Shown one piece after another: positions 26,125 to 35,187 of a DNA stretch of 64,000 nucleotides (its first letter is position 1; each line of letters starts with the position of its first letter). The stretch covers positions 85,917 to 149,916 of the forward strand of contig JAZOTN010000033.1 of assembly GCA_045657665.1 (NCBI GenBank), in the 5' to 3' direction. Source of the stretch: RUG12461 sp045657665 (lineage in GTDB: Bacteria > Bacillota > Clostridia > Lachnospirales > Lachnospiraceae). The notes below the pieces were generated by a model. It had not been told where the DNA came from. It searched no databases and saw only the letters and a list, made by a program, of their open reading frames with translations. The position numbers and the translations under genes are program-made.

Positions 26125-28685
26125 GACAATTCTATGTGACTGGAATGAGCTGCGCTGCCTGTCAGGCCCGGGTAGAAAAAGCGGTAAACGCTGTTGAAGG
26201 GGTCGAGAGCTGCGCGGTAAGCCTGCTGACAAATTCCATGGGTGTCGAAGGAACGGCGCGGGAGGAAGACATCATTGCAGCTGTTGAAGCGGCCGGCTAT
26301 GGCGCCGCCGTGAAGGGCAGCAGTGGTGAAAAAACCTCCGGCTCCGCCGCAGAGGATCCGTTAAAAGACACGGAGACTCCCCGGCTGAAGAAAAGGCTGA
26401 TAGCGTCGATCCTCCTTTTGATCCCGCTGATGTATGTATCCATGGGTCATATGCTGTGGAACTGGCCGCTGCCGGGCTTCCTTCGCGGGAACCATGTGGC
26501 GATGGGCTTGTATCAGATGCTTTTATCCGGACTCATTATGGTGATCAACCAGAAGTTCTTTGTCAGCGGATTTAAGGGGCTTATCCACAGGTCGCCAAAC
26601 ATGGATACGCTGGTGGCTTTGGGCGCTACCGCCTCATTCGCATACAGTGTGTTTGCGCTTTTTGCCATGACCGGTACCGTCCTGAGCGGCAACGAAGAGC
26701 AAACAATGTATTACATGAATCAGTTTTACTTCGAGGCCGCGGCCATGATCCTTACGCTGATCACCGTAGGAAAAATGCTGGAGACGAGGTCGAAGGGGAA
26801 GACCACCAATGCCCTTAAGGGGCTTATGGATCTTTCGCCGAAGACAGCTGTGATCCTTCAAAACGGCGAAGAGATCACGGTTCCCATCGAGAACGTGAAA
26901 GTCGGGGACCGGTTTGTGGTAAGGCCCGGAGACAGCATTCCGGTGGACGGCGTTGTGACAGAAGGGGAGAGCGCTGTTAATGAATCGGCGCTGACCGGAG
27001 AGAGCGTGCCTGTTGAAAAGGGGATTGGCGATCCTGTGTCTGCGGCGACCATAAACTCCTCGGGGTACATGGTCTGCGAGGCTACAAGAGTCGGGGAGGA
27101 CACGACTCTTTCCGCGATCATTCGGATGGTAAGCGACGCGGCAGCCACAAAGGCTCCGATCGCGAAGATCGCGGACAAAGTATCGGGTGTCTTTGTTCCG
27201 GCAGTCATTGGCATAGCGCTTGTTACATTTTTCGCCTGGCTCATCGCCGGGCAGACCGTTGGTTATTGCATGGCAAGGGCGGTATCGGTTCTTGTGATCA
27301 GCTGTCCCTGTGCGCTCGGACTTGCGACTCCCGTGGCAATCATGGTCGGAAACGGCGTTGCCGCAAAGACGGGGATCCTTTTCAAGACAGCGGCTTCCCT
27401 GGAACAGGCAGGGCGGACACAGATCATCGCGCTGGACAAAACCGGAACAATCACTACCGGAGAAATGCGTGTCACAGATCTCATTCCCGTTGACGGCGTT
27501 ACGGAAGAAGAACTGCTGACAGTATCATGCGCTCTGGAGTCCAAGAGCGAGCATCCGATCTCCGGAGCGATCACGGAATACGCCGTGAGAAAAGGGATAT
27601 CGCCGGCGGAAACCACGGAGTTTGAGGTGTTTGCCGGAAACGGCCTTAAGGCAAAACTATTCGGGCAGGAGATCCACGGCGGAAATCTGAAATACATCGA
27701 AAGCATACTTGGCAGGGAAGATGCCGGGACCACGGAGACGGTTCATCAGCTGGCCCGTGACGGAAAGACACCGGTACTCATTGCCAGGGCAGGGCAGCTC
27801 CTTGGGATCATAGGAGTTTCGGATGTGATAAAAGAGGATTCACCGGAAGCGATCGCGGAGCTTCAAAAAATGGGGATCCATACGGTGATGCTCACCGGCG
27901 ATAACGAGGTTACGGCTGCAGCGATCGCAAAGCAGGCAGGTGTTGATGAGGTAGTTGCTTCCGTGAAACCAGACGGCAAGGAAGCGATCATAAGACAGCT
28001 CATGGAGCACGGAAAAGTTGCCATGGTCGGAGACGGGATCAATGATGCTCCGGCACTTACGTCCGCGGATCTCGGAATGGCGATCGGCGCAGGAACGGAT
28101 GTCGCCATAGACGCGGCGGATGTGGTGCTGATGAAGAACAGTATCAGGGATGTCGCGGCAGCGATCAGGATCTCAAGAAGTACGCTCCGGAATATCCATC
28201 AGAATCTTTTCTGGGCGTTTTTCTACAACGTTCTCGGAATTCCTCTTGCGGCAGGCTGCTACGTGGCGGCTTTCGGATGGGAACTCAATCCCGTGTTCGG
28301 CGCGGCGGCCATGGGATTATCCAGTTTCTGCGTGGTGACAAATGCACTCAGGCTGAACCTGGTCAAACCCTATGACAACAGCAGGGATAAGGTTGTCAGA
28401 AACCCTGTAACAGGGAATCTCATAAATAACGGAACTGTCAACGAAGCAGCAGACAAAGAAAAAGGAAAGGAAAACAACGAAATGAAGATCAGAGTAAACG
28501 GAATGATGTGTGCACATTGCGAAGCGCATGTGAAAAAAGCTCTTGAGGCGATCGACGGCATTCAGGAAGCAACGGCATCCCATGAGGAAAACCTGGTTAC
28601 GATCACAGCTGCAAAGGATATCGACGGAGCGGATATTAAGGCAGCAGTAGAAGAGGCGGGATATGAATATGTAGAGGTTGTCTGA
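26121..28685 (+). CDS. copA: Copper-translocating P1B-type ATPase with C-terminal CopZ-like domain
   Basis: 854 residues from ATG 26121, coupled to the GH3 stop. N-terminal HMA domain with GMSCAACQ (Cys11, Cys14); eight TM helices; actuator SALTGESVPVE; the copper channel motif SCPCALG (Cys395, Pro396, Cys397); phosphorylation site DKTGTIT (Asp439); MVGDGINDAPAL. After the last TM a linker of about 45 residues leads to a second HMA domain with NGMMCAHCEAHV (Cys797, Cys800). Exports Cu(I) from the cytoplasm. The C-terminal HMA is exactly the size of a free CopZ chaperone and has its own ribosome-site-like sequence, so it may be a recent fusion or also be made separately. No CsoR or CopY regulator is nearby. 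Confidence 0.93.
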   Translation: MRQFYVTGMSCAACQARVEKAVNAVEGVESCAVSLLTNSMGVEGTAREEDIIAAVEAAGYGAAVKGSSGEKTSGSAAEDPLKDTETPRLKKRLIASILLLIPLMYVSMGHMLWNWPLPGFLRGNHVAMGLYQMLLSGLIMVINQKFFVSGFKGLIHRSPNMDTLVALGATASFAYSVFALFAMTGTVLSGNEEQTMYYMNQFYFEAAAMILTLITVGKMLETRSKGKTTNALKGLMDLSPKTAVILQNGEEITVPIENVKVGDRFVVRPGDSIPVDGVVTEGESAVNESALTGESVPVEKGIGDPVSAATINSSGYMVCEATRVGEDTTLSAIIRMVSDAAATKAPIAKIADKVSGVFVPAVIGIALVTFFAWLIAGQTVGYCMARAVSVLVISCPCALGLATPVAIMVGNGVAAKTGILFKTAASLEQAGRTQIIALDKTGTITTGEMRVTDLIPVDGVTEEELLTVSCALESKSEHPISGAITEYAVRKGISPAETTEFEVFAGNGLKAKLFGQEIHGGNLKYIESILGREDAGTTETVHQLARDGKTPVLIARAGQLLGIIGVSDVIKEDSPEAIAELQKMGIHTVMLTGDNEVTAAAIAKQAGVDEVVASVKPDGKEAIIRQLMEHGKVAMVGDGINDAPALTSADLGMAIGAGTDVAIDAADVVLMKNSIRDVAAAIRISRSTLRNIHQNLFWAFFYNVLGIPLAAGCYVAAFGWELNPVFGAAAMGLSSFCVVTNALRLNLVKPYDNSRDKVVRNPVTGNLINNGTVNEAADKEKGKENNEMKIRVNGMMCAHCEAHVKKALEAIDGIQEATASHEENLVTITAAKDIDGADIKAAVEEAGYEYVEVV
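28461..28484 (+). promoter_or_regulatory. Internal ribosome-site-like sequence and ATG for a CopZ-like product
   Basis: AAAGGAAAGG at 28461-28470 stands 11 bases before ATG 28482, in frame inside copA. Starting there gives a 67-residue protein (MKIRVNGMMCAHC...), the normal length of CopZ. The stretch before it is rich in Lys and Glu, so the purine run could be mere coding. Confidence 0.45.
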
Positions 28686-28697
28686 AAAAAGAGACAG

Positions 28698-28761
28698 AAA
28701 GAGACAGGGGACGGTTCTGTGTCTCCCTTTTGGGAGACACAGAACCCTCCCCTGTCTCTTT
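28698..28761. terminator. Dispersed repeat, copy 5: inverted pair forming a 30-bp hairpin between copA and pfp
   Basis: Two head-to-head copies (28701-28727 and 28732-28758) with a TTTT loop give a stem of 30 bp with one mismatch (C against C at the core). It lies between two convergent genes and has A-runs before and T-runs after, so it can act as a two-way terminator. Confidence 0.75.
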
Positions 28762-28777
28762 ATTCTTTCACCCTATC

Positions 28778-30034
28778 TTAAAGAAGATCCTGGAAACCCG
28801 GAACCCAAAGATGTCTCGGGATACCATCGACCATGATCGATCCGACATCACCCTGGATCAGCGGACGAACGTAGGTGATGAATTCGCTGGTGACATATGT
28901 GCCGTCTTTTGTGATCCAGTTTCTCGGAACCAGACGTACGTCGTTCGCGATCTTGTGTACATCCTTTACTTCCGTAACAGCCTGATACGGATCATCAGAA
29001 GTACGTACGAAAACGACCATCTTTCCGGAGTCACCTTCATCCGCAGCCTTCATAGCCGCACCACCGACCTCGAATGCCTCCAGGATATCCACACGGCTAG
29101 CACAGTGGCTTGCTGCACGCTGGAGGGTGGAAAGCTCAACCGCACGGGTCTTGCAGCCGATCTCCTGAGAGAGGACAGTGCTGAGATATCTTGCCGTACC
29201 GGTCAGCTGCTTGTGGCCGAATGCATCTACGTATTCCACACCGTTGTCCATCTCGCTGACGTATTTTCCGTCTTTGGAATGAATACCCTCGGAAACAGCG
29301 ATGACAACGGAGGCTTTTTTCTTCAGCAGATCCTTGCACTTCTTGATGAACGCTTCCATATCGAAATCCACCTCGGGCAGATAGATCGCGTCAGGACCTT
29401 CGCAGTCCTCGCTTCTTGCCAGAGCGGAAGCACCGGTGAGCCATCCCGCGTCACGTCCCATGATCTCGATGATGATGATCTGGCCGTGCTCGGTCTCCAG
29501 TGACCAGCTGTCGCGGATGATCTCCTTGACGGAGGTACCGATGTATTTTGCGGCGGAACCATAACCCGGTGTATGGTCTGTCAGAGCAAGGTCATTATCG
29601 ATCGTCTTCGGGCAGCCTACGAAACGGATCTCGGAACCGGAAACGATTGCATAATCGGAAAGCTTCTTGATGGTGTCCATGGAATCATTGCCGCCGATGT
29701 AGATGAAGCAGTCGATCTCAAGTCTGTCCAGGATCTCGAAGATTTTGTCATAAAGCTCTTTGTTATCATGGATCTCCGGAAGCTTGAAGCGGCAGGAACC
29801 AAGATAAGCCGAAGGCGTTCTCTTGAGAAGCTCTGCGTCAAGACCTGTACGGATGTGCTCGGAAAGATCTACATACCTGCCGTCCACAAGTCCCTGGATG
29901 CCGTGCAGCATACCGTAGACTTTCTTATATCCACGATCAATCGCCGTACGGTAAACACCTGCCAGTGAAGAGTTGATCGCGGCGGTGGGGCCACCGGACT
30001 GTCCGACGATCACATTTCTCTTTTCTTTTTTCAT
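28778..30034 (-). CDS. pfp: 6-phosphofructokinase, PPi-dependent type
   Basis: 418 residues from ATG 30034, set by AGGAGG. GQSGGPTAAINSSL, IGGNDSMDT, GCPKTIDNDL and MGRDAGWLTG match group II phosphofructokinases. The PKTIDND form, with Lys, and Asp in the GGNDS region point to pyrophosphate as donor; ATP enzymes have PGTIDND. It makes fructose 1,6-bisphosphate in glycolysis. A minus-strand -10 TATAAT lies at 30099-30104 and leaves a leader of about 60 bases with a small hairpin. Confidence 0.92.
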   Translation of the reverse strand: MKKEKRNVIVGQSGGPTAAINSSLAGVYRTAIDRGYKKVYGMLHGIQGLVDGRYVDLSEHIRTGLDAELLKRTPSAYLGSCRFKLPEIHDNKELYDKIFEILDRLEIDCFIYIGGNDSMDTIKKLSDYAIVSGSEIRFVGCPKTIDNDLALTDHTPGYGSAAKYIGTSVKEIIRDSWSLETEHGQIIIIEIMGRDAGWLTGASALARSEDCEGPDAIYLPEVDFDMEAFIKKCKDLLKKKASVVIAVSEGIHSKDGKYVSEMDNGVEYVDAFGHKQLTGTARYLSTVLSQEIGCKTRAVELSTLQRAASHCASRVDILEAFEVGGAAMKAADEGDSGKMVVFVRTSDDPYQAVTEVKDVHKIANDVRLVPRNWITKDGTYVTSEFITYVRPLIQGDVGSIMVDGIPRHLWVPGFQDLL

Positions 30035-30190
30035 CACAAATCCTCCTATTACATACTTTCTCGTTTTTCTTTGGGGCGAAATTGCCCAAGCAAAAGGTAT
30101 TATACCACAGACCAAGGTGCTTTGAACAGTATCATTTTTGCGATTCCCGGATCGTTTTTGAAGCGGGCTTTTGTATATATTTCCGCTTTC

Positions 30191-30219
30191 TTGACAAGAC
30201 TATCATCCTGTGCTATATT
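30191..30219 (+). promoter_or_regulatory. SigA-type promoter for the zinc-type binding lipoprotein
   Basis: TTGACA at 30191-30196, 17-base spacer, TATATT at 30214-30219. GGGAACGGTTCTC just after it could be part of an operator, but no clear Zur-type dyad was found. Confidence 0.75.
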
Positions 30220-30313
30220 TGGGAACGGTTCTCATATTCGCGACAAACAGCCGCCGGACAGAAGCGGGTATATGCCCTTTTCCATGTGCACCTGCGGCAA
30301 AGAGGAGTATTTC

Positions 30314-31303
30314 ATGATGAAAAAATGTCGGTATTTTCTTGCTGCCGGGATCATTCTCGCGGCAGTTTGTTTTTCGGCCTGCGGAACGCAGATGCCGGGT
30401 ACTTCGGAAGACGACGGAAAGCTTCGGATCGTTACGACGATCTTTCCGGAATATGACTGGGTGATGAATGTTCTTGGCGATAATCCCGCGGATGCGGAGG
30501 TGACACTTCTTCTTGACAACGGCGTGGACCTCCACAGCTTTCAGCCGTCAGCGGATGATATCCTTACGATCTCCACCTGTGACATGTTTGTCTACGTCGG
30601 CGGGGAATCGGACGCATGGGTGGATGATGCGCTGAAGGAAGCGCTCAACAAGGATATGGTCGTCATCAATCTGATGGATATTCTCGGCGATTCTGTCAAG
30701 GAAGAGGAAGTGGTCGAGGGCATGCAGGAGGAAGGGGAAGAAGAGGAAGAGGACGAAACCGAATATGACGAGCACGTCTGGCTTTCTCTCCGGAATACGT
30801 CTGCTTTTGCGGAAAAAATCTCCGAGGCGTTAAAGACCATTGACCCGGATCATGCGGACGCCTATCAGAGCAACGCAGATGCTTACCGGGAAAAGCTCGA
30901 TGTGCTGGACAAAGCATACCAGAATGCAGTAGAGGAAGCGGAGATCCATACGCTTGTTTTCGGTGACAGGTTTCCGTTTCGGTATCTCGTGGATGATTAC
31001 GGGCTTGACTATTATGCAGCTTTTGTGGGATGTTCCGCGGAGACAGAGGCCAGCTTTGATACCGTTATTTTCCTGGCGCAGAAAGTGGATGAGCTGGGTC
31101 TTCCTGTCGTGATGACGATCGATGGCGGGGATAAGCGGATCGCCGAGACGATCGTAGAGAATACGAAGGAAAAAAACCAGAAGATCCTGACGATGGACTC
31201 CATGCAGTCCACAACGGCGGAAGATATCCGAAACGGCACCACATATCTTTCGGTGATGGAAAGCAATCTGTCTGTATTAAAGGAAGCGCTGGGACTGAAG
31301 TAG
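30314..31303 (+). CDS. Metal ABC transporter substrate-binding lipoprotein (ZnuA/AdcA-like)
   Basis: 329 residues from ATG 30314 (or 30317), GAGGAG upstream. Lipobox FSAC (Cys about 19). Cluster A-I layout: IVTTIFPEYDWVMNVLG, DLHSFQPSADD with the first His ligand, YDEHVWLSLRN with the second, and a late GLPVVMTIDGG. The loop between the first two lobes, which is His-rich in ZnuA, is here almost all Glu (MQEEGEEEEEDETEYDE). At the usual third His the text reads LVFGDRFPFRYL, as in a subgroup I recall from Clostridia. So zinc is likely but manganese or another metal cannot be excluded. The permease and ATPase are not adjacent; the next gene is tRNA-Ser. Confidence 0.85.
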   Translation: MMKKCRYFLAAGIILAAVCFSACGTQMPGTSEDDGKLRIVTTIFPEYDWVMNVLGDNPADAEVTLLLDNGVDLHSFQPSADDILTISTCDMFVYVGGESDAWVDDALKEALNKDMVVINLMDILGDSVKEEEVVEGMQEEGEEEEEDETEYDEHVWLSLRNTSAFAEKISEALKTIDPDHADAYQSNADAYREKLDVLDKAYQNAVEEAEIHTLVFGDRFPFRYLVDDYGLDYYAAFVGCSAETEASFDTVIFLAQKVDELGLPVVMTIDGGDKRIAETIVENTKEKNQKILTMDSMQSTTAEDIRNGTTYLSVMESNLSVLKEALGLK

Positions 31304-31388
31304 CGTCCCCTGATGAAAACGGTTGCATCCTTATCCGGATTGAAGTATAATGGCATGTGCCGGTCAGCTTGGCCGGCACATGATACAT

Positions 31389-31476
31389 GCAGAGGTACTC
31401 AAGTGGTCCAAGAGGGAGCACTCGAAATGCTTTAGGCCGGTTTCCCGGTGCGTGGGTTCGAATCCCACCCTCTGCG
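31389..31476 (+). tRNA. tRNA-Ser (CGA)
   Basis: Acceptor arms GCAGAGG/CCTCTGC, anticodon loop CTCGAAA with CGA at 31423-31425, a long variable arm (GCCGG/CCGG) and T arm GGGTTCGAATCCC. The long variable arm and anticodon agree on serine. CCA is not encoded. The 3' 20 bases are the integration site of the mobile element that follows. Confidence 0.95.
31457..31476 (+). repeat. Left attachment site (3' end of tRNA-Ser)
   Basis: TTCGAATCCCACCCTCTGCG; the tRNA stays complete after integration. Confidence 0.9.
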
Positions 31477-31488
31477 TTGATGTGAGAG

Positions 31489-31533
31489 GCCGTAGAATCC
31501 TTATTTATCGGGGTTTTACGGCTTTCTTTTTTT
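31489..31533 (+). terminator. Terminator after tRNA-Ser, inside the element
   Basis: GCCGTA (31489-31494) pairs with TACGGC (31517-31522), followed by TTTCTTTTTTT. It lies just inside the left end, so it was brought in by the element. Confidence 0.7.
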
Positions 31534-31576
31534 GAGATAGTGGGGATAAATCTGGTTAAATTAACCAGTTTTTTGG

Positions 31577-32803
31577 TTAAGAATTAACTGCATCCATCAT
31601 TGACGCAATTTCGGTCATATCAAGCCCGTCATCAGTCTGATAGTGTTTCCTTGCCACTTTCGGGCTGTGGCCCATCAGTTTTGATTCGATTTCTGCCCCA
31701 AACATTCCTAACATTTGTGTTGAACCAGTCCTCCGAAATGCGTGGATGCCCTTCCGCTTGTCCTCGGACAATTCAATCCCACAGCGTTGACAAATCCGAT
31801 AAAACAGGTTGTAAATACCTTTAATCGTCACACAACCCGTCCCATCCACGGACGGAAACAGGAACGGCGATTCTGAATAATATTCCTCATTAACAGCCTT
31901 GATCCTGTCCAACAGCGTCCTGATTTTCTGCGAAATCGGGAACCGTCTGTCTTGCCTTGTCTTGGTATGGTTCGCAACGATAAACTTACCTGATGAGGTC
32001 TGAATCTGCTCCTGATGAATCAAAATGTAATTTTCTTTGACGTCCTCTCGCAGCAATGGCGGAATCTCTCCAATCCTCATAAAAACCATCATTGTGAGGT
32101 GAATCGCCCATGCTGTCATCTGCTTCGGGCGTTTCTTATGAATCTGCTCCAACTCGTTATGAATTTTCCGGATCTCGATATCGTTGAAAACCCGTTCTTT
32201 AATCGGTGTCGAATCCACCTGTAGATGCTTGTATTTGGCGAAATTAAGCCGTTTGAATGGGTTGTCCTTGATGTATTCCTCTTCATACGCAAAACCCATT
32301 GTAGAGGAAATAACAGTCCTCATAGCCGCAAATCTTGAAGGTGTTAAGTCATATCGCTGACAGTTCATTATGATTACTTTTTCAAGGTCTTTCTTCGTGA
32401 TATCATCAACGAACATATTCTCAATCTGCGTTCCTTCAATGAATTTAGCATAGTCATATTTGTTCTTTTTAATAGTGGATTTCGTTGATTCATTATCGGT
32501 TACTGACTTCTGCAAATTCAATTTCTCGGACTGACAGAGGCAAAAAATATCCTTGAATGTTTTTCTGCCTGCGTTATGGATGCCTTTTTCGAGCTCATAG
32601 AGTTTCTGTTTTAGGTCGGGAATGGTCTTTGCTGTGACTTGCCTCCTTCCGCTTTTTTTCGTTGTATCCTTGACCCAGACGCGATAATAGCCGTCTGCGG
32701 CGGGATGATTGGGGATAGTGTACTTCGCAATCGTTTCTTCTTTCATTTTCAATTCGTACAATTCCCGCAGTTCGTCCGATGTCAGTTTATCAAAATCTGA
32801 CAT
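31577..32803 (-). CDS. int: Tyrosine-type site-specific integrase
   Basis: 408 residues. C-terminal catalytic domain shows MVFMRIGEIPPLL (first Arg), GIHAFRRTGSTQML (His and second Arg) and LMGHSPKVARKHYQ (His and catalytic Tyr). The N-terminus holds an arm-binding part (ADGYYRVWVKDTTKKSGRR) and a core-binding helix bundle. It sits with its stop nearest the tRNA end, about 100 bases from the left att site, the standard place for tRNA-targeting integrases. Confidence 0.95.
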   Translation of the reverse strand: MSDFDKLTSDELRELYELKMKEETIAKYTIPNHPAADGYYRVWVKDTTKKSGRRQVTAKTIPDLKQKLYELEKGIHNAGRKTFKDIFCLCQSEKLNLQKSVTDNESTKSTIKKNKYDYAKFIEGTQIENMFVDDITKKDLEKVIIMNCQRYDLTPSRFAAMRTVISSTMGFAYEEEYIKDNPFKRLNFAKYKHLQVDSTPIKERVFNDIEIRKIHNELEQIHKKRPKQMTAWAIHLTMMVFMRIGEIPPLLREDVKENYILIHQEQIQTSSGKFIVANHTKTRQDRRFPISQKIRTLLDRIKAVNEEYYSESPFLFPSVDGTGCVTIKGIYNLFYRICQRCGIELSEDKRKGIHAFRRTGSTQMLGMFGAEIESKLMGHSPKVARKHYQTDDGLDMTEIASMMDAVNS

Positions 32804-32932
32804 TCTTGGCCACCCTCTTTCTGTCGTGGCTGTTCTGCTGTACTCGTCAGCGAACAGGGAAAAAGGGTAAACATTGGCTCCAAAATCATCCCTTCAGTTG
32901 ATAGTTGCTTCTATATTTAGTGGTGTTATGAT

Positions 32933-33301
32933 TTAAGGTACTAAATACTTTTGTACTATTTCTTCGCTGACTTCGTAGTGTTTATTAGTCCTAATACTTA
33001 CATAGCCTTCAGGATCATCTAAATACGGCCAGTATTGCTTTGATTTTTTCCTAAAATAGTAGTGGTGTATTCCTTTATCTTTTTGATTTTTGCAGTTTAG
33101 CAAATCCACGATTTCTTGTGCAGTTTTAACATCTGGGCAGCAGCAAATGATTTTATCATCACAAATAATTTCATCATCATCGCCTGTATTTCCGAAATAA
33201 CCTTCCATAATGTAATAGCGAGTGAGCGAGTCGAAATCTGGATTAATGTTCTTACTACCAAGTAATTTGATGTATTTTTCGTCATAATCCTTGTCATTCA
33301 T
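32933..33301 (-). CDS. Hypothetical protein of the mobile element, 122 aa
   Basis: Start at ATG 33301, with AAAGGAGA upstream. An acidic soluble protein, with IICCCPDVKTAQEIVDLLN in the middle and a C-terminal KHYEVSEEIVQKYL. No family recognised. It lies between mobV and int on the same strand; a role in control of excision or mobilisation is possible by position only. Confidence 0.7.
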   Translation of the reverse strand: MNDKDYDEKYIKLLGSKNINPDFDSLTRYYIMEGYFGNTGDDDEIICDDKIICCCPDVKTAQEIVDLLNCKNQKDKGIHHYYFRKKSKQYWPYLDDPEGYVSIRTNKHYEVSEEIVQKYLVP

Positions 33302-33361
33302 AGTTTTTTCTCCTTTCAACTTTTTTCCTGATAAGCAAAGACCCGCAGAGCCGAGCCCGAG

Positions 33362-34726
33362 TTATTTTGTCTTTTCTTCTTCCTCTTCAATTGGAATGTT
33401 GAATTTAGGCAGAATCTTTTCTTCGATGAGTTTTGCTGCAGCTTCTTTATGCGAGTCCACATATGCCCGATATTCCTCGTTCAGATCGCGCCCTGTTCTG
33501 CGTTTTTTATCAGCAACAAAATTGTCCCACATAAAAGCGTCGATTTTCTCCGGAAGCTTTACTTCGACTGTTGTTGCGTCTTTCACGATTTTTTCCACTC
33601 TTTTTTTCTCCTTTACGATTTGTCCCCGTGTTAAAGCCAGTTCATCATTCAATGCGTCGCGTTCGGTGATGGCGTTTTCTTTTTCGTTCTTCAACTCGTT
33701 GGTTTCTTTTCGGAGATCGTCTCGCTCTTCCTTCAATTCTTTAACTTGTTGCAATCCATCTGACAGCACCTTATCCACTTTCTGCTTGGCTTGTTCAACT
33801 TGCTTGTCGATCTCGCCTGCTGCTGAACGGTACTTAGATGCCTTTTCGTGCTTGCGTCCTTGTACTTCCTCCTTTAATTCGAAATCGCCACCCAGGTATT
33901 TCTTGATGATCGGTTGAAATTCTTTCATGATATAGTCATTCTTGATGTGTTCTCCTTCGCCTTTTGTCATCCTGGCCATTTGATACTCGTCTTTGCGTGT
34001 GCTTGATCTTTCGATTCCATCACATCCGATTGCGTTACCGAAGCCGACTTGCTGGCTCAGACCCTGTTTGAAGTTCTCCCCGATCGGAACGACAATCACT
34101 GCCATGTGAGGGGTGCCGTTCGGCTCGTCAAAGTGGCAGGTGGCTTGAACAACTTCCAGATGAGGATATTTCTTTTGGAAATCTTCGAGCTCCTTCTTGA
34201 ATAACGGAATAAAAAGTTCTTCTCGCATTTTTGCTTTTGTTGCGTCATCTGCTTTGTAATAAATCGCACCAAGCGAATCGATTAGATTTCCGTTCTCGTC
34301 AAGTTCTGGAACAAGTTCCCCTTTTTCTTCATCCCATTTGGTTTGAAAATGTTCGCCAACTTGAAAATTGAAGCTTTCCATTAATGGAATATCATTCCCG
34401 CCTGTCTTTCTTTTTTGACGATGCCAGTCGCAATAATTTTTATAGTTGTTCATAATCTTCCGATATGGGTATTGCTTGGCGTCATATTCGTCGATGACGG
34501 GTTGCATCCGTCTGTTAATCCAACTTTCAATTGATTCGTGTTCGATATGAGTCTTTCCTGTTTTTTTGTTCGTGACTTCTCGTGTTTGAAGTTTGTCGAT
34601 CAGCGTCACGTTATCTTTCGTGAGTGAATGATCTATATTTTGAGGAAGATCGTTTCCCTCTCGAAAGTCATGCTTTGATGTCGCATGACCACGCGACATT
34701 GAACCAGATATTTTAAATGCGGCCAT
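33362..34726 (-). CDS. mobV: MobV-family relaxase (Mob/Pre)
   Basis: 454 residues with GAAGGGAG before the ATG. The N-terminal Mob_Pre domain (1-250) shows GHATSKHDFREG with the early His/Arg motif, and ATCHFDEPNGTPHMAV, the metal-binding third motif with His and Glu (normally H..E..PH.H; the last His is Met here). From about 310 there is a long Lys/Glu coiled coil (about 100 residues). It should nick an oriT upstream and pilot the strand through a helper conjugation machine. The region before it (34740-35045) has strong hairpins. Confidence 0.9.
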   Translation of the reverse strand: MAAFKISGSMSRGHATSKHDFREGNDLPQNIDHSLTKDNVTLIDKLQTREVTNKKTGKTHIEHESIESWINRRMQPVIDEYDAKQYPYRKIMNNYKNYCDWHRQKRKTGGNDIPLMESFNFQVGEHFQTKWDEEKGELVPELDENGNLIDSLGAIYYKADDATKAKMREELFIPLFKKELEDFQKKYPHLEVVQATCHFDEPNGTPHMAVIVVPIGENFKQGLSQQVGFGNAIGCDGIERSSTRKDEYQMARMTKGEGEHIKNDYIMKEFQPIIKKYLGGDFELKEEVQGRKHEKASKYRSAAGEIDKQVEQAKQKVDKVLSDGLQQVKELKEERDDLRKETNELKNEKENAITERDALNDELALTRGQIVKEKKRVEKIVKDATTVEVKLPEKIDAFMWDNFVADKKRRTGRDLNEEYRAYVDSHKEAAAKLIEEKILPKFNIPIEEEEEKTK

Positions 34727-34739
34727 ATCGTTTTTCTCC

Positions 34740-35045
34740 CTTCTTCTGTTTTATTTGATCTTCATTCGAAAGCATTCACTGGATGCTTTCTCATTTGGTC
34801 GTCGTTGCTTAATCTTCGCTTCGGAAACATTCACTGGATGTTTCCTTCGCTTGGTGAGTCTTTGCGGGTTTTATCCCCCGCCTTCGGCACCCCTTAGGGG
34901 CTCAAAGCCAACATTGTGAGTCCAAAAATCGCTTAGGCGATTTTGTCCTCCCAACGTCAGCTTTTCGCTCCGCTCATAATCCGCCCATCTCACGGCTTAG
35001 GCCGCTCGCTGGTCGTCTTATTCACTCCGGATTAACGCCTGTTTT
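34740..35045. other. Hairpin-rich non-coding region upstream of mobV; candidate oriT or structured RNA
   Basis: No convincing gene in 34727-35187. Two hairpins share the same loop TCACTGG: GAAAGCAT/ATGCTTTC (34768-34790) and GGAAACAT/ATGTTTCC (34823-34845). Then GCGGG/CCCGC (34864-34881), CCCC-TTA-GGGG (34890-34900), AAAATCGC-TTAG-GCGATTTT (34925-34944) and CGGC-TTAG-GCCG (34993-35004), three with a TTA(G) loop. Such arrays fit an origin of transfer or a recombination site, or a leader RNA for the mobV transcript. Confidence 0.6.
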
Positions 35046-35187
35046 TTGTTTTTTAGTCCGTCTCTGTGGGTCTTTCTTGATCAAAGATTGTCCTCATTGT
35101 TGCAAATGTGTGGGTACCCTTCCCTTCCCATTTGCTTCCAATTTCGGACGATTTACCGCCCGATTTTTCTTTTATTTACAGCCCGGA

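Noticed and set aside
26121..28685. Programmed frameshift in copA as in E. coli
   Set aside because: No slippery heptamer with stem was found near the first HMA; the CopZ-like part is at the C-terminus instead.
34768..35004. Hairpin series as a CRISPR array
   Set aside because: Stems differ, spacing is irregular and there are no direct repeats of constant length with unique spacers.
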